Shown here: positions 28,776 through 36,308 of the stretch, in pieces | How the letters are laid out: each line of letters starts with the position of its first letter | Position numbering within the stretch: the first letter of the stretch is position 1 | IMG/VR virus record: IMGVR_UViG_3300036670_000209 | Coordinates: 39,040 to 103,039 of that record | Strand: one strand, 5' to 3' | DNA from: a virus | DNA length: 64,000 nucleotides | Notes under the pieces: generated by a model | The model's database searches: none | What the model was told of the DNA's origin: nothing | What the model saw: only the letters and a program-made list of their open reading frames with translations | Program-made: the position numbers and the translations under genes

Positions 28776-29315
28776 TCAGTGATGCTCTTTGATCTTACCT
28801 TGCAATACTTGCTCAATAGCCTGATCCAATGGTACCACAATCTTGCCCGTTGCATCCATGCCCACATCCATTACCCTGTACTGCTCCAGCCCACTGACTG
28901 CACCATGCAGATGACCATGAAAGTGTATGGCGCCCCTGTGCTGCTGGTCAAATTCCGCTATGGGGTAGTGAAACATGACCATGAACACCCCATGATCCCG
29001 AAAACTCAAATAGTCATGTATCTCAGTAAAACAACTGCGAAATACATCATGCTGAAGATTTTTGCGATCATGATTGCCGGCAATAAGTATTTTTTTACCC
29101 TTGAGCCTTCGCATGATAGCGGCAGCATCCACTGCACTACAAAATGCCACGTCTCCAAGTATATACACCAGATCGTCATGTGACACCTGACTATTCCAAT
29201 CCAGGATCATCTGATCATCCATGGCAGATACTGACTCATATGGGCGCGTGCCCGCACAAAATTTCATAATATTGCTGTGCCCAAAGTGTAAGTCACTGGT
29301 GATAAATTTTTTCAT
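28776..29315 (-). CDS. calcineurin-like metallophosphoesterase
   Basis: 179 residues. Motifs in order: S-D-L-H-F-G-H (D8, H10), L-G-D-V-A-F near 52, A-G-N-H-D-R near 78, F-H-Y-P near 116, H-F-H-G-H-L-H-G near 130. Dinuclear-metal phosphoesterase; could remove 2',3'-cyclic or 3' phosphates in RNA repair. The -10 box ends 5 nt before the ATG, so the mRNA is probably leaderless. Confidence 0.85.
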   Translation of the reverse strand: MKKFITSDLHFGHSNIMKFCAGTRPYESVSAMDDQMILDWNSQVSHDDLVYILGDVAFCSAVDAAAIMRRLKGKKILIAGNHDRKNLQHDVFRSCFTEIHDYLSFRDHGVFMVMFHYPIAEFDQQHRGAIHFHGHLHGAVSGLEQYRVMDVGMDATGKIVVPLDQAIEQVLQGKIKEHH

Positions 29316-29320
29316 ATACC

Positions 29321-29349
29321 AGTGTACATTAAACTGATTAAGCAGTCAA
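29321..29349 (-). promoter_or_regulatory. sigma70-type promoter at a leaderless start
   Basis: TTGACT (29349-29344), 17 bp ending AGTTTAATG, TACACT (29326-29321). ATG at 29315-29313 is where transcription should begin. Confidence 0.7.
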
Positions 29350-30447
29350 CTCTGGTGATGTATCACATAGATAGTATTTCTTAGTAAGAATGCCTGGTAA
29401 AAACTCATCGCGCAGAAACAATTCCCTGCTAATAGCCTGATTGGTATTTAAAAAGTCCTGAAAATTAACCCAGGAGGAAAGATTCTGATTCTTACTTTCC
29501 TGCACATGAGTATAACTTTTGTTAAAATCGCTAGGCTTGCTAGTGAGTGAAAATATGTTTTGATAGTAATTACTAGTTCTACCCAGTAGAGTACACCACA
29601 AATGATAATTTTTAGTATTGTTTTGTATTTGTTGTACAAATCTTCCCAGGTCATGTTGGTGATGAATCATACCATATTTTAACACTGCCCACATCTGTGC
29701 AGCCACTAGGTCAGTGGTATGGTCGTTCAGATAAAACCACTCCATATGTGATGTTTGATTATCAACACCAGTCATGATGGTTTTATCCACCATGGTAAAA
29801 TATACTTTTCCCTGTTCCACTATCATGCGTGGTTTTTCTAATCCACACACAGTAGCATAACTGATACCCTGTGGAACAGGGAATCGTGACACAACCTTGG
29901 TCAATTGATTATAGTTAAATGTTCCCTGCCCCAAATAGCCAGCGCCGGTTAAGTAATATTTTTTTGAAAAATGCGACTGTGCGTCAGATAATTCAGGTTT
30001 AAAAAACGATACTAATGGTAGATCAACATTGAATTTTTTAAAAACTTTATTGAGTATTTCTAATTTTTCTGATACCCATACTTCATTTGCCTCATTACTC
30101 ACTGATACAGTGGGATTCACCCACATGATTATCTCATCAATCTTTTGTCCGGCCCGTAGAAAGGATTCAACAATACTAAAACTATCAGATCCCCCAGAAT
30201 ATGATACTCTTACATAATCATATTTCTCCCTAATGTACCTGGCATGCTGCTCTTCATAATACTGTACTGAGTGGGCTGGGGCTATGTCCCATGCCTGCTG
30301 ATCGTACGCAGTTTCATTTAACCAGAGCCTGTATCCGCGCAGCGTTTTATTCTTGGTTGAATGCAGTATCTCAGTCCAGGCTGTCATTGAGTTATCAGTG
30401 ATATATGGACTGGAAATACTACTATCAATCTGATAGTAGGCTTGCAT
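29338..30447 (-). CDS. PP-loop ATPase (PAPS reductase/DndC-like)
   Basis: 369 residues. N-type ATP pyrophosphatase signature S-G-G-S-D-S (84-89) in V-R-V-S-Y-S-G-G-S-D-S-F. Such enzymes adenylate substrates in PAPS/APS reduction, tRNA thiolation or DNA phosphorothioation; the rest of the sequence (W-V-N-P-T-V-S, aromatic-rich C-terminal half) does not let me choose. An APS-kinase-like gene lies at 61.1 kb and a sulfotransferase-like gene at 32.7 kb. No strong ribosome site at 30447; the ATG at 30387 is an alternative. Confidence 0.7.
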   Translation of the reverse strand: MQAYYQIDSSISSPYITDNSMTAWTEILHSTKNKTLRGYRLWLNETAYDQQAWDIAPAHSVQYYEEQHARYIREKYDYVRVSYSGGSDSFSIVESFLRAGQKIDEIIMWVNPTVSVSNEANEVWVSEKLEILNKVFKKFNVDLPLVSFFKPELSDAQSHFSKKYYLTGAGYLGQGTFNYNQLTKVVSRFPVPQGISYATVCGLEKPRMIVEQGKVYFTMVDKTIMTGVDNQTSHMEWFYLNDHTTDLVAAQMWAVLKYGMIHHQHDLGRFVQQIQNNTKNYHLWCTLLGRTSNYYQNIFSLTSKPSDFNKSYTHVQESKNQNLSSWVNFQDFLNTNQAISRELFLRDEFLPGILTKKYYLCDTSPELTA

Positions 30448-30451
30448 ATAC

Positions 30452-31363
30452 TTATTTGAGAATAGAGGTCACAGCTGCCACGGCATGTTCCATCTCAGCC
30501 AGCTGGGCTGCATCTGACTGGCCAGAAAATACACCCTTGAGTATAGTATGATCAGTAACCTTGGCCATGAGTGACTGCGGGTCTTTGAGTGCACGGGCTA
30601 GTATTCCCTGCACTTCAGCCCGATTAATATTACTGCCCAGCACACCCACATACACACCATAGTCCTTGAATGAGATATCTTGTTTGATTGTTTGTGTACT
30701 AATTCTCGGAGTAGTGGATACCATCTTTTTCACAGTATCCGGCGAGCCAGTGGTCAGGAAGCATTGTGCCTTGACCTGTGTAGCTGATGACTCGTTCACA
30801 ATGGCCAGGTAGTCAGTATCACCGGCAACAAATGCACGGAAAAGATCCTTGCCAGTGGCAAATCTCACAATTTTTACATTGGTCATGCCCAGGTCAGTGA
30901 GCTGCTGCTGCATGGGAACCACGTACAGCGGCTGACCGTTCATGGCCACAGTGGTAGGCACGCCTGATGACAGGTGACGCAGATTGAATCTATCCATATC
31001 ACGTGAGCATACCATCAGATAGGATTTGGTGACTAGCGTTACCAGGGTCTCCTTGTTAATTTTAATGTCACATCCAGCTGGATGTGACGGCTGTGCCATA
31101 CTAGTCATAAAGGGCACCAGGGTGGTGGTCAGGATATACGGGACAGTGGGGTTGTTTGCTACCCATGACACAACTTCGCGGCAGTTATTAAATGCCAGAG
31201 AATTTACACGATACCCACTCTTCTCCAGAGCCTCGGTTGTAGCTTCGGACCATGCAGAATCGTTCCCACCTGCTGGTGATGGACGAATCACAGTGATTTC
31301 CTTGGCAGCCCAGCTAGCTGTACATACCATGATGGCGGCGGAGATAATAATTTTCTTGAACAT
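30452..31363 (-). CDS. periplasmic binding protein of TctC type
   Basis: 303 residues, start 31363 with AAGGG upstream and a signal peptide (M-F-K-K-I-I-I-S-A-A-I-M, cleavage near A-S-W-A). Mature start K-E-I-T-V-I-R-P-S-P-A-G-G-N-D resembles the P-x-P-P-G-G-x-x-D start of TctC/Bug proteins, though the rest is diverged. TctC proteins bind tricarboxylates or other small acids and hand them to TctA. Lies 8 nt after tctA. Confidence 0.65.
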   Translation of the reverse strand: MFKKIIISAAIMVCTASWAAKEITVIRPSPAGGNDSAWSEATTEALEKSGYRVNSLAFNNCREVVSWVANNPTVPYILTTTLVPFMTSMAQPSHPAGCDIKINKETLVTLVTKSYLMVCSRDMDRFNLRHLSSGVPTTVAMNGQPLYVVPMQQQLTDLGMTNVKIVRFATGKDLFRAFVAGDTDYLAIVNESSATQVKAQCFLTTGSPDTVKKMVSTTPRISTQTIKQDISFKDYGVYVGVLGSNINRAEVQGILARALKDPQSLMAKVTDHTILKGVFSGQSDAAQLAEMEHAVAAVTSILK

Positions 31364-31371
31364 AATGACCC

Positions 31372-32691
31372 TTAAAAGTAAAGTTGAAATACAGTATAAC
31401 ATGTGGATTTGAACATGTCAAATACCAATACGCTGAATATAAAAGGCAGTGGATCCAACCGGAACCTGGCAAACACCAGTGCAGCCAGACCAAAGCTGGC
31501 AAAATTCAATATATTATTATTCAAAATCCAATTGTAATCCACAATGGAGGCCAGAATCAGTAGTAGTAAACTGGTTATGTACACCTGCTTGGGAACCCGT
31601 AATATGTACATTAAATATTTGCTGAACTTCAATGCCACAATCAGCGATATGAGGTTGGCCACCAGTATAATGGACAGCAACAACCATAGGTTATCACTGA
31701 AAATTGTGAGTATGGGAGTGGCTGCACCTTTGCCAAAAGTAAGTATGTTCAGGAATACTGCCTCGCTCATGGTTATGGGAATTCCCAGGGCCAACAGCGG
31801 CAACAGCATGCCCATGATACCCGAACAATGGCCGGCATCACTGCTCATCAGACTGTTCAAAGTTCTGTCACGCTCGGTATCGCAGGCCACTCGTTGCTCG
31901 GCCTGATAGGATACGCTGGCACTTAGTATATAACTCAAACCTGGCACCATGCCCACAAAATATCCTATGAATGTGCCACGTAGCATGGGTGCATGTTTGT
32001 CCCTGAGCTCAGGTATACTTTTTCTTAAACTCAGTGGGCGGGCTACCTGGAATTCAGTGAACTTGGACCCAATCAGTGCTGGAATGGAGGTGCCCACGGT
32101 GGCACCCAGTATCAGTGGTATCCAGGGGATACCGTTATCCAAAATATGCATACCAAAGGTCATATGATACTGGTAGGTCAGGCCATCATATCCCACATTC
32201 ATCAGTACACTGCCAATGAGTATGCCCAGAATAGCATGAATCTTATTGCTGGACATGAGTATCAGTGCCAGTACTGTGACAATAATCACCACAAATTGCA
32301 CACCGTTTCCAAAAAACTTGTATGCATAGCTAACCAGTGGAATACTGATCATCAGCATGCACAGTCCCAGTATGCTGCCCACAAATGCTGACACAGCATT
32401 TTGTAGGATGGCCACCTGGGTCAGGTTATTGCTGATCAAATACCCACTTTTTATTGCACTGGGAAAGGCACTTTCGGCACCAGGTACCCCAGTGTATATG
32501 GCTGATATGCTACTCATGTACTGACTACTCACCATCATCACAATGAAAAATGCCAGCAAGGAAACTGCATCCATGTTAATGAGTACACTGAATAACAATA
32601 TCATGGAGGTGGCTGGCCCAATACCTGGAAGTAGTCCCTCCAGCAGCCCCACGATCAATCCCATCATAGATGCGCTAATAACATCAGTCAT
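31372..32691 (-). CDS. tripartite tricarboxylate transporter permease, TctA-like
   Basis: 439 residues, mostly hydrophobic (about 10-12 helices). TctA signatures: G-L-L-E-G-L-L-P-G-I-G-P (15-26), Y-T-G-V-P-G-A-E-S-A near 65-74, a second G-T-F-I-G-Y-F-V-G-M-V-P-G near 240, and L-L-P-L-L-A-L-G-I-P near 300. Slightly shorter than cellular TctA (about 500). The middle subunit TctB is not found. A secondary, ion-driven uptake system for carboxylates carried by a phage is an auxiliary metabolic function; the binding protein gene follows. Confidence 0.82.
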   Translation of the reverse strand: MTDVISASMMGLIVGLLEGLLPGIGPATSMILLFSVLINMDAVSLLAFFIVMMVSSQYMSSISAIYTGVPGAESAFPSAIKSGYLISNNLTQVAILQNAVSAFVGSILGLCMLMISIPLVSYAYKFFGNGVQFVVIIVTVLALILMSSNKIHAILGILIGSVLMNVGYDGLTYQYHMTFGMHILDNGIPWIPLILGATVGTSIPALIGSKFTEFQVARPLSLRKSIPELRDKHAPMLRGTFIGYFVGMVPGLSYILSASVSYQAEQRVACDTERDRTLNSLMSSDAGHCSGIMGMLLPLLALGIPITMSEAVFLNILTFGKGAATPILTIFSDNLWLLLSIILVANLISLIVALKFSKYLMYILRVPKQVYITSLLLLILASIVDYNWILNNNILNFASFGLAALVFARFRLDPLPFIFSVLVFDMFKSTCYTVFQLYF

Positions 32692-32745
32692 AATCTCTTT
32701 CTAAAAAATAAAATATTTTACCACCAGTGCCCGGCTCAGTGGCCG

Positions 32746-33438
32746 TCAAATACCAACCCAGGTTATTGGTGCACAATGAATGCCCGAGTCATGTGACTCG
32801 ACCTCGGAAGTCAATCTGCGCCGACGATATTCTGCATGAATAAACGGCTCAGTGATTTGTTTGAATTTTTTCATTTGATTGCTCACCCGTGCCCTGTGCC
32901 AGCTGTGTATCAATGCAGTGGCCTGTGCCATGTAAACCACCAGTCCCATTAATTCAGATAATCTGCGATACTCATGCTCCCAGGTACTGAGATCTAAAAA
33001 GTTATCAATGGATATAATTTCATGAGCATATTTGGTACGCATGCTGTGCTCCTTGAGTAGTTCACCTGCACGCTGTCTGGGAAAGTTATTCCAATTTATT
33101 TTTGTATCCACCAACCAATAATTAGAAAAATCATCATATGACAGATCACAAAAATAATGCTCACCATTGGTATGGCTGTATTCATGTGGATGTATACATT
33201 TTACCAGTATAGCATAATTTGAATTATCATCCTGTGATGCTCTGGTAATATTGTCATGGAATTCTTGCCAGGAGGTGTAATCAGTGGCGTGATCAAAAGA
33301 ATAGGCCGCTGATCGGTTGGCCAGGGTATCCTCAATGAGGTCCACTGCTGGTACAGTTCCGGGCCCAAATGAAAATAACCGTTGTAAAAAATTACCCCCA
33401 TACCCTGGCTGGTATGCAATTATTATGGTTCGCATCAT
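32746..33438 (-). CDS. sulfotransferase-like P-loop protein
   Basis: 230 residues. Starts with a strand and Y-Q-P-G-Y-G-G-N-F-L-Q-R-L, a P-loop-like site where sulfotransferases hold PAPS, but the rest is not clearly typical. Related proteins occur in T4-like phages. A TAAATA box lies directly before the ATG, too close for a normal leader. Confidence 0.5.
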   Translation of the reverse strand: MMRTIIIAYQPGYGGNFLQRLFSFGPGTVPAVDLIEDTLANRSAAYSFDHATDYTSWQEFHDNITRASQDDNSNYAILVKCIHPHEYSHTNGEHYFCDLSYDDFSNYWLVDTKINWNNFPRQRAGELLKEHSMRTKYAHEIISIDNFLDLSTWEHEYRRLSELMGLVVYMAQATALIHSWHRARVSNQMKKFKQITEPFIHAEYRRRRLTSEVESHDSGIHCAPITWVGI

Positions 33439-33443
33439 GCTAG

Positions 33444-33449
33444 TATTTA
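33444..33449 (-). promoter_or_regulatory. TAAATA late-type box close to start
   Basis: CTAAATACT, 5 nt before the ATG at 33438. If used, the transcript is leaderless; it may be chance. Confidence 0.3.
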
Positions 33450-33558
33450 GTTAAGCGGTGCCAGGCAAATAAATGGAAATCTTGCATCATAGTTGGCAAC
33501 AGTATATCCCAAGCTGTAAAATCATCAGGATCACTCCTGACTCATGGTAATTGATATC

Positions 33559-33577
33559 ATGCCATAATTTATGGCAT
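33559..33577. promoter_or_regulatory. 19-bp near-perfect palindrome
   Basis: ATGCCATAA-T-TTATGGCAT in a 159-bp gap between genes. No U-tract, so rather a protein-binding site than a terminator. Confidence 0.4.
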
Positions 33578-33597
33578 CATAGCATCAGTTGTAAAAA

Positions 33598-33837
33598 TCA
33601 CTGCTTCTTTGGCTGCACTGGTTTGGATATTTTACTGGATACCAGGGCATATTTGATTACCCCGGAAATATTCCAGTGTTCCATGAGTTTATTTGCCATG
33701 ACTGATTCCAATCCATCACTGGTCAGGGTGGTGGGACCAGTGCCCAGCAGCTCATCAGCCTGGTGTGCCTGAAACTGATGGAATGGTATCAGCTGAACTT
33801 TGTCACCGTAGCTGGCTGTATACTGTTTATATTTCAT
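33598..33837 (-). CDS. hypothetical protein
   Basis: 79 residues, basic at both ends (M-K-Y-K-Q-Y; K-P-V-Q-P-K-K-Q). Behind a sigma70 promoter at 33910-33938 with a leader of about 65 nt. No family recognised. Confidence 0.55.
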   Translation of the reverse strand: MKYKQYTASYGDKVQLIPFHQFQAHQADELLGTGPTTLTSDGLESVMANKLMEHWNISGVIKYALVSSKISKPVQPKKQ

Positions 33838-33909
33838 TTAATTTTCCCTGAGGATAAATGGTTGATATCTCAACCGTTGTGCCATGTTTATTTAATTGAT
33901 CAGGGTACC

Positions 33910-33938
33910 AGTATATATTAAAATAATTTTTCAGTCAA
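33910..33938 (-). promoter_or_regulatory. sigma70-type promoter, conserved spacer class
   Basis: TTGACT (33938-33933), 17 bp ending ATTTTAATA, TATACT (33915-33910). Confidence 0.75.
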
Positions 33939-33939
33939 A

Positions 33940-34215
33940 CTAGTATTGCCTGGGAGATTTATCAGATTTTTTAACCATGGTGGCCGAAATCTGTCCAATT
34001 ATTTGTGTCTGATAGCGTATTTTGGACTCCGCGGTTTCCAGTCGTTGTTGCAACTGTACAACCAGTCTGGCAAGATCATCAAACTTGCTGCGATCCTGCC
34101 GCATCTGTTTATCATGCCCCAATAGTGTGGGCCTGGGTGGGGCCAGTGGATCCACTGCTCGAGTTTTTTTAGCTCGCATTAGTTTGAGCATGGCTGGATG
34201 CATAGCAGGGGGCAT
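33940..34215 (-). CDS. coiled-coil protein
   Basis: 91 residues. Basic N-terminus (L-M-R-A-K-K-T-R), Pro-rich linker, then a heptad helix (L-A-R-L-V-V-Q-L-Q-Q-R-L-E). Behind a TAAATA box at 34241-34246, so perhaps a late structural or assembly protein. Confidence 0.6.
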   Translation of the reverse strand: MPPAMHPAMLKLMRAKKTRAVDPLAPPRPTLLGHDKQMRQDRSKFDDLARLVVQLQQRLETAESKIRYQTQIIGQISATMVKKSDKSPRQY

Positions 34216-34240
34216 GATATATTCTTTCTGGTAACTAGAG

Positions 34241-34246
34241 TATTTA
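34241..34246 (-). promoter_or_regulatory. T4-type late promoter box
   Basis: AATAAATACT, 26 nt before the ATG at 34215. Confidence 0.55.
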
Positions 34247-34648
34247 TTAATTCGCAGGTTGATCTGCAGGTTCCAGTGTCAATTGTGACTGTGCTTTATC
34301 AGCTAGCATCTCAGCCTCCAACTCCCCCAGTACTTCCAGCAGAAACTCTGGGTCCAGACGCTGCATGATCTGCAGAATATACTGATTATAACCAGCAAAG
34401 AAATATTTGAACATTTCTTTAAAATCCTGTTGATTACCAAAGCCATCTCGTACTACCATTTTTTTGCTCAGGTTCAGTACAATTCTAGGAGGTATGCTAC
34501 GTGTTTTATCACCACGCTGAATTTCCACTTGTTCGTCGTATTGAATGTTAGCTGTGTCATTCATCCATCCAGCCACGCTGGTGTTTACTCCTGCACGTGG
34601 AGTGGTACTGTAGTAGGCGTTAAGGAAAATATCTCGTTGTTTTTTCAT
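34247..34648 (-). CDS. hypothetical protein next to clamp loader
   Basis: 133 residues. Basic start (M-K-K-Q-R-D-I-F-L-N-A-Y), acidic Leu-rich end (E-L-E-A-E-M-L). In T4 the gene after gp44 is the clamp-loader subunit gp62, but I see no sequence match to gp62, so the role is left open. Confidence 0.6.
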   Translation of the reverse strand: MKKQRDIFLNAYYSTTPRAGVNTSVAGWMNDTANIQYDEQVEIQRGDKTRSIPPRIVLNLSKKMVVRDGFGNQQDFKEMFKYFFAGYNQYILQIMQRLDPEFLLEVLGELEAEMLADKAQSQLTLEPADQPAN

Positions 34649-34654
34649 ATGTGT

Positions 34655-35590
34655 TTACTCAGTGGGGCGAATTTGTATTAACTCAGTGATAGTGGCTGAG
34701 AGATTGATTTCAGAGTCACTGCATACTGCATGATTTACCAGGCCCTTGCGTATGGCTAAAATTGCATCATCCTGTTGTTCCGGAGTATCACCCCAAAGAT
34801 TTAAATTGTCATACATCCACCTAAAAACTCCATCAATATCATCACTGCTGGCACCGTTGCACACTGCATTGCGCCCCTCGCGTATCTTGCCCTGTTTGAA
34901 CAGGTCCACTGCTGCCAGGCGCCAGTCCTGCACTGAGGCATCTCCCTCACCAGGTGCAGCCAATTCACCACTGGTGCTGTTGGCCTGCAGACTGTTCAGG
35001 CATTTGCGCAGATCTGGGTAGGTGGCTGATACATAAGTGGCCAGAGTGCCCTCATCATACTTGATCTTCTCCTTGTCCAGCACTGTGGCAGCGCGGCTGA
35101 AGAATTCCACCATATCAGTTTTATCTATATGAATGCCCGAACATCTGGAGTGTATGGCATCCATGATCTTATGCGGCTTGTTGCATGTGAATATAAACCT
35201 GGCCTGACTAGCATATGTTTCCATGAGCCCACGCATGATGGCCTGTGCATTATGAGTCAGATAATCTGCCTCATCCATGAGCACAATCTTGAAGCTACCA
35301 AAGGGCATGGTAGAAACAAATCCCTCAACTTTACCCTTGAGAAACTCCACACCGTTGTCCCTGGAGGCATTCACATGCAAAAAGTCGTAACCCTCAATAC
35401 CCAATTCATTTACTAATATTTTGGCCAGTGTGGTCTTGCCAGTTCCTGGGCTGCCGCTGAGTAGTATATGTGGTATACTCTTGCTGGCGATCCAACTTTG
35501 GATTTGTTTGCGTTGCTGGTCATCAGTGAAAACATAGCCCTCAGTGGTGGTTGGGCGATATTCCTCTACCCATAATTGTTTTGCTGCCAT
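34655..35590 (-). CDS. 44: sliding-clamp loader AAA+ subunit (gp44-like)
   Basis: 311 residues, start 35590 (M-A-A-K-Q-L-W-V-E-E-Y-R-P), the usual clamp-loader N-terminus; the longer frame is rejected. Walker A G-S-P-G-T-G-K-T (46-53), Walker B V-L-M-D-E-A-D (103-109), sensor 1 F-I-F-T-C-N (132-137), arginine finger S-R-C (148-150). Loads the sliding clamp onto primed DNA. The clamp and polymerase are not in this window. Confidence 0.93.
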   Translation of the reverse strand: MAAKQLWVEEYRPTTTEGYVFTDDQQRKQIQSWIASKSIPHILLSGSPGTGKTTLAKILVNELGIEGYDFLHVNASRDNGVEFLKGKVEGFVSTMPFGSFKIVLMDEADYLTHNAQAIMRGLMETYASQARFIFTCNKPHKIMDAIHSRCSGIHIDKTDMVEFFSRAATVLDKEKIKYDEGTLATYVSATYPDLRKCLNSLQANSTSGELAAPGEGDASVQDWRLAAVDLFKQGKIREGRNAVCNGASSDDIDGVFRWMYDNLNLWGDTPEQQDDAILAIRKGLVNHAVCSDSEINLSATITELIQIRPTE

Positions 35591-35591
35591 G

Positions 35592-36056
35592 TTATTCCTT
35601 GTTTTCAGTACTGGTTGAAGAGTTGAGTGTGTGGGCAGTTTGCTGCGCCCTGGCGGTCTGTACATCGCTCAATGCTGATTCTAGCACAGATATATAGTTC
35701 ATGGTTTGTTGTTTACTCATAACCAGACTGGCTTCATAGTTAATAGTACCCGACCACCAAATGTCCTTGGTTAGCTTCACACGAGTAATTATCCCATCCA
35801 ACCAGTTTTCCGCAGTCCATAATATGGATTGTAGCCACTCGGTGGTAATATTGGGGAATCTGCTGTGACCAGTGTAGCGTCGAGTGTACATGGTCAGATA
35901 TGTAGTCACATCCACAGTCATATCATCAGCGGAACATGCAATCCATACCTGATGATCATGTGTTGCATCAGTACAAGTACAGTTCACACGATAGCTTTTG
36001 AGCGTGCCATAATCAGTGCCAGCACTGATGCCCTGTGCAGGAGTTTGTGGAGTCAT
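35592..36056 (-). CDS. conserved phage protein of unknown function
   Basis: 154 residues. Beta-rich centre with V-N-C-T-C-T-D, I-W-W-S-G-T-I-N-Y, helical C-terminus (V-L-E-S-A-L-S-D-V-Q). Its ATG overlaps the TAA of the membrane protein gene upstream; stops 1 nt before the clamp loader start. Confidence 0.6.
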   Translation of the reverse strand: MTPQTPAQGISAGTDYGTLKSYRVNCTCTDATHDHQVWIACSADDMTVDVTTYLTMYTRRYTGHSRFPNITTEWLQSILWTAENWLDGIITRVKLTKDIWWSGTINYEASLVMSKQQTMNYISVLESALSDVQTARAQQTAHTLNSSTSTENKE

Positions 36057-36223
36057 TATACCAGTTCTTCCACAATGCCCAGGAATTCTGCTGCAATCAA
36101 CAGACAGCCTGCTACCAGAAAATTGCCATACATCAGTGATAGACCAGCCAGGATGCGTACCGTACTTTTAACCAGGCTCACGTAAAAATGATTGCGGCCC
36201 GGATCTTTTGTTTGAATGCTCAT
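36056..36223 (-). CDS. small membrane protein
   Basis: 55 residues from 36223, below the usual cut-off. K-D-P-G-R-N-H-F-Y-V-S-L start, then a hydrophobic helix (about 31-47, N-F-L-V-A-G-C-L-L-I-A-A) and acidic end; the same plan is common in small T4-like phage genes. Behind the promoter at 36260-36288. Confidence 0.65.
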   Translation of the reverse strand: MSIQTKDPGRNHFYVSLVKSTVRILAGLSLMYGNFLVAGCLLIAAEFLGIVEELV

Positions 36224-36259
36224 GATATTTTTCCTTGAAGTATTAATAACCTATAAGCT

Positions 36260-36288
36260 ATTATACATGGAAAACTGGCGGAACGCAA
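36260..36288 (-). promoter_or_regulatory. promoter embedded in terminator
   Basis: -35 TTGCGT (36288-36283) lies in the 3' part of the hairpin at 36276-36303, 17 bp, -10 TATAAT (36265-36260). Confidence 0.6.
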
Positions 36289-36303
36289 TCAATCGTTCCG
36301 CCA
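36271..36303 (-). terminator. intrinsic terminator
   Basis: Minus-strand hairpin TGGCGGAACG / CGTTCCGCCA (10 bp, 8-nt loop) followed by GTTTT. Ends the run containing the nucleotidyltransferase gene. Confidence 0.8.
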
Positions 36304-36308
36304 TTTGG

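Noticed and set aside
29338-30447. A Dnd phosphorothioation system.
   Set aside because: Only a PP-loop protein is present; no DndB, DndD or DndE-like genes nearby.
34247-34648. Clamp loader small subunit gp62 by position.
   Set aside because: Position fits T4 order but no sequence similarity to gp62 is visible.
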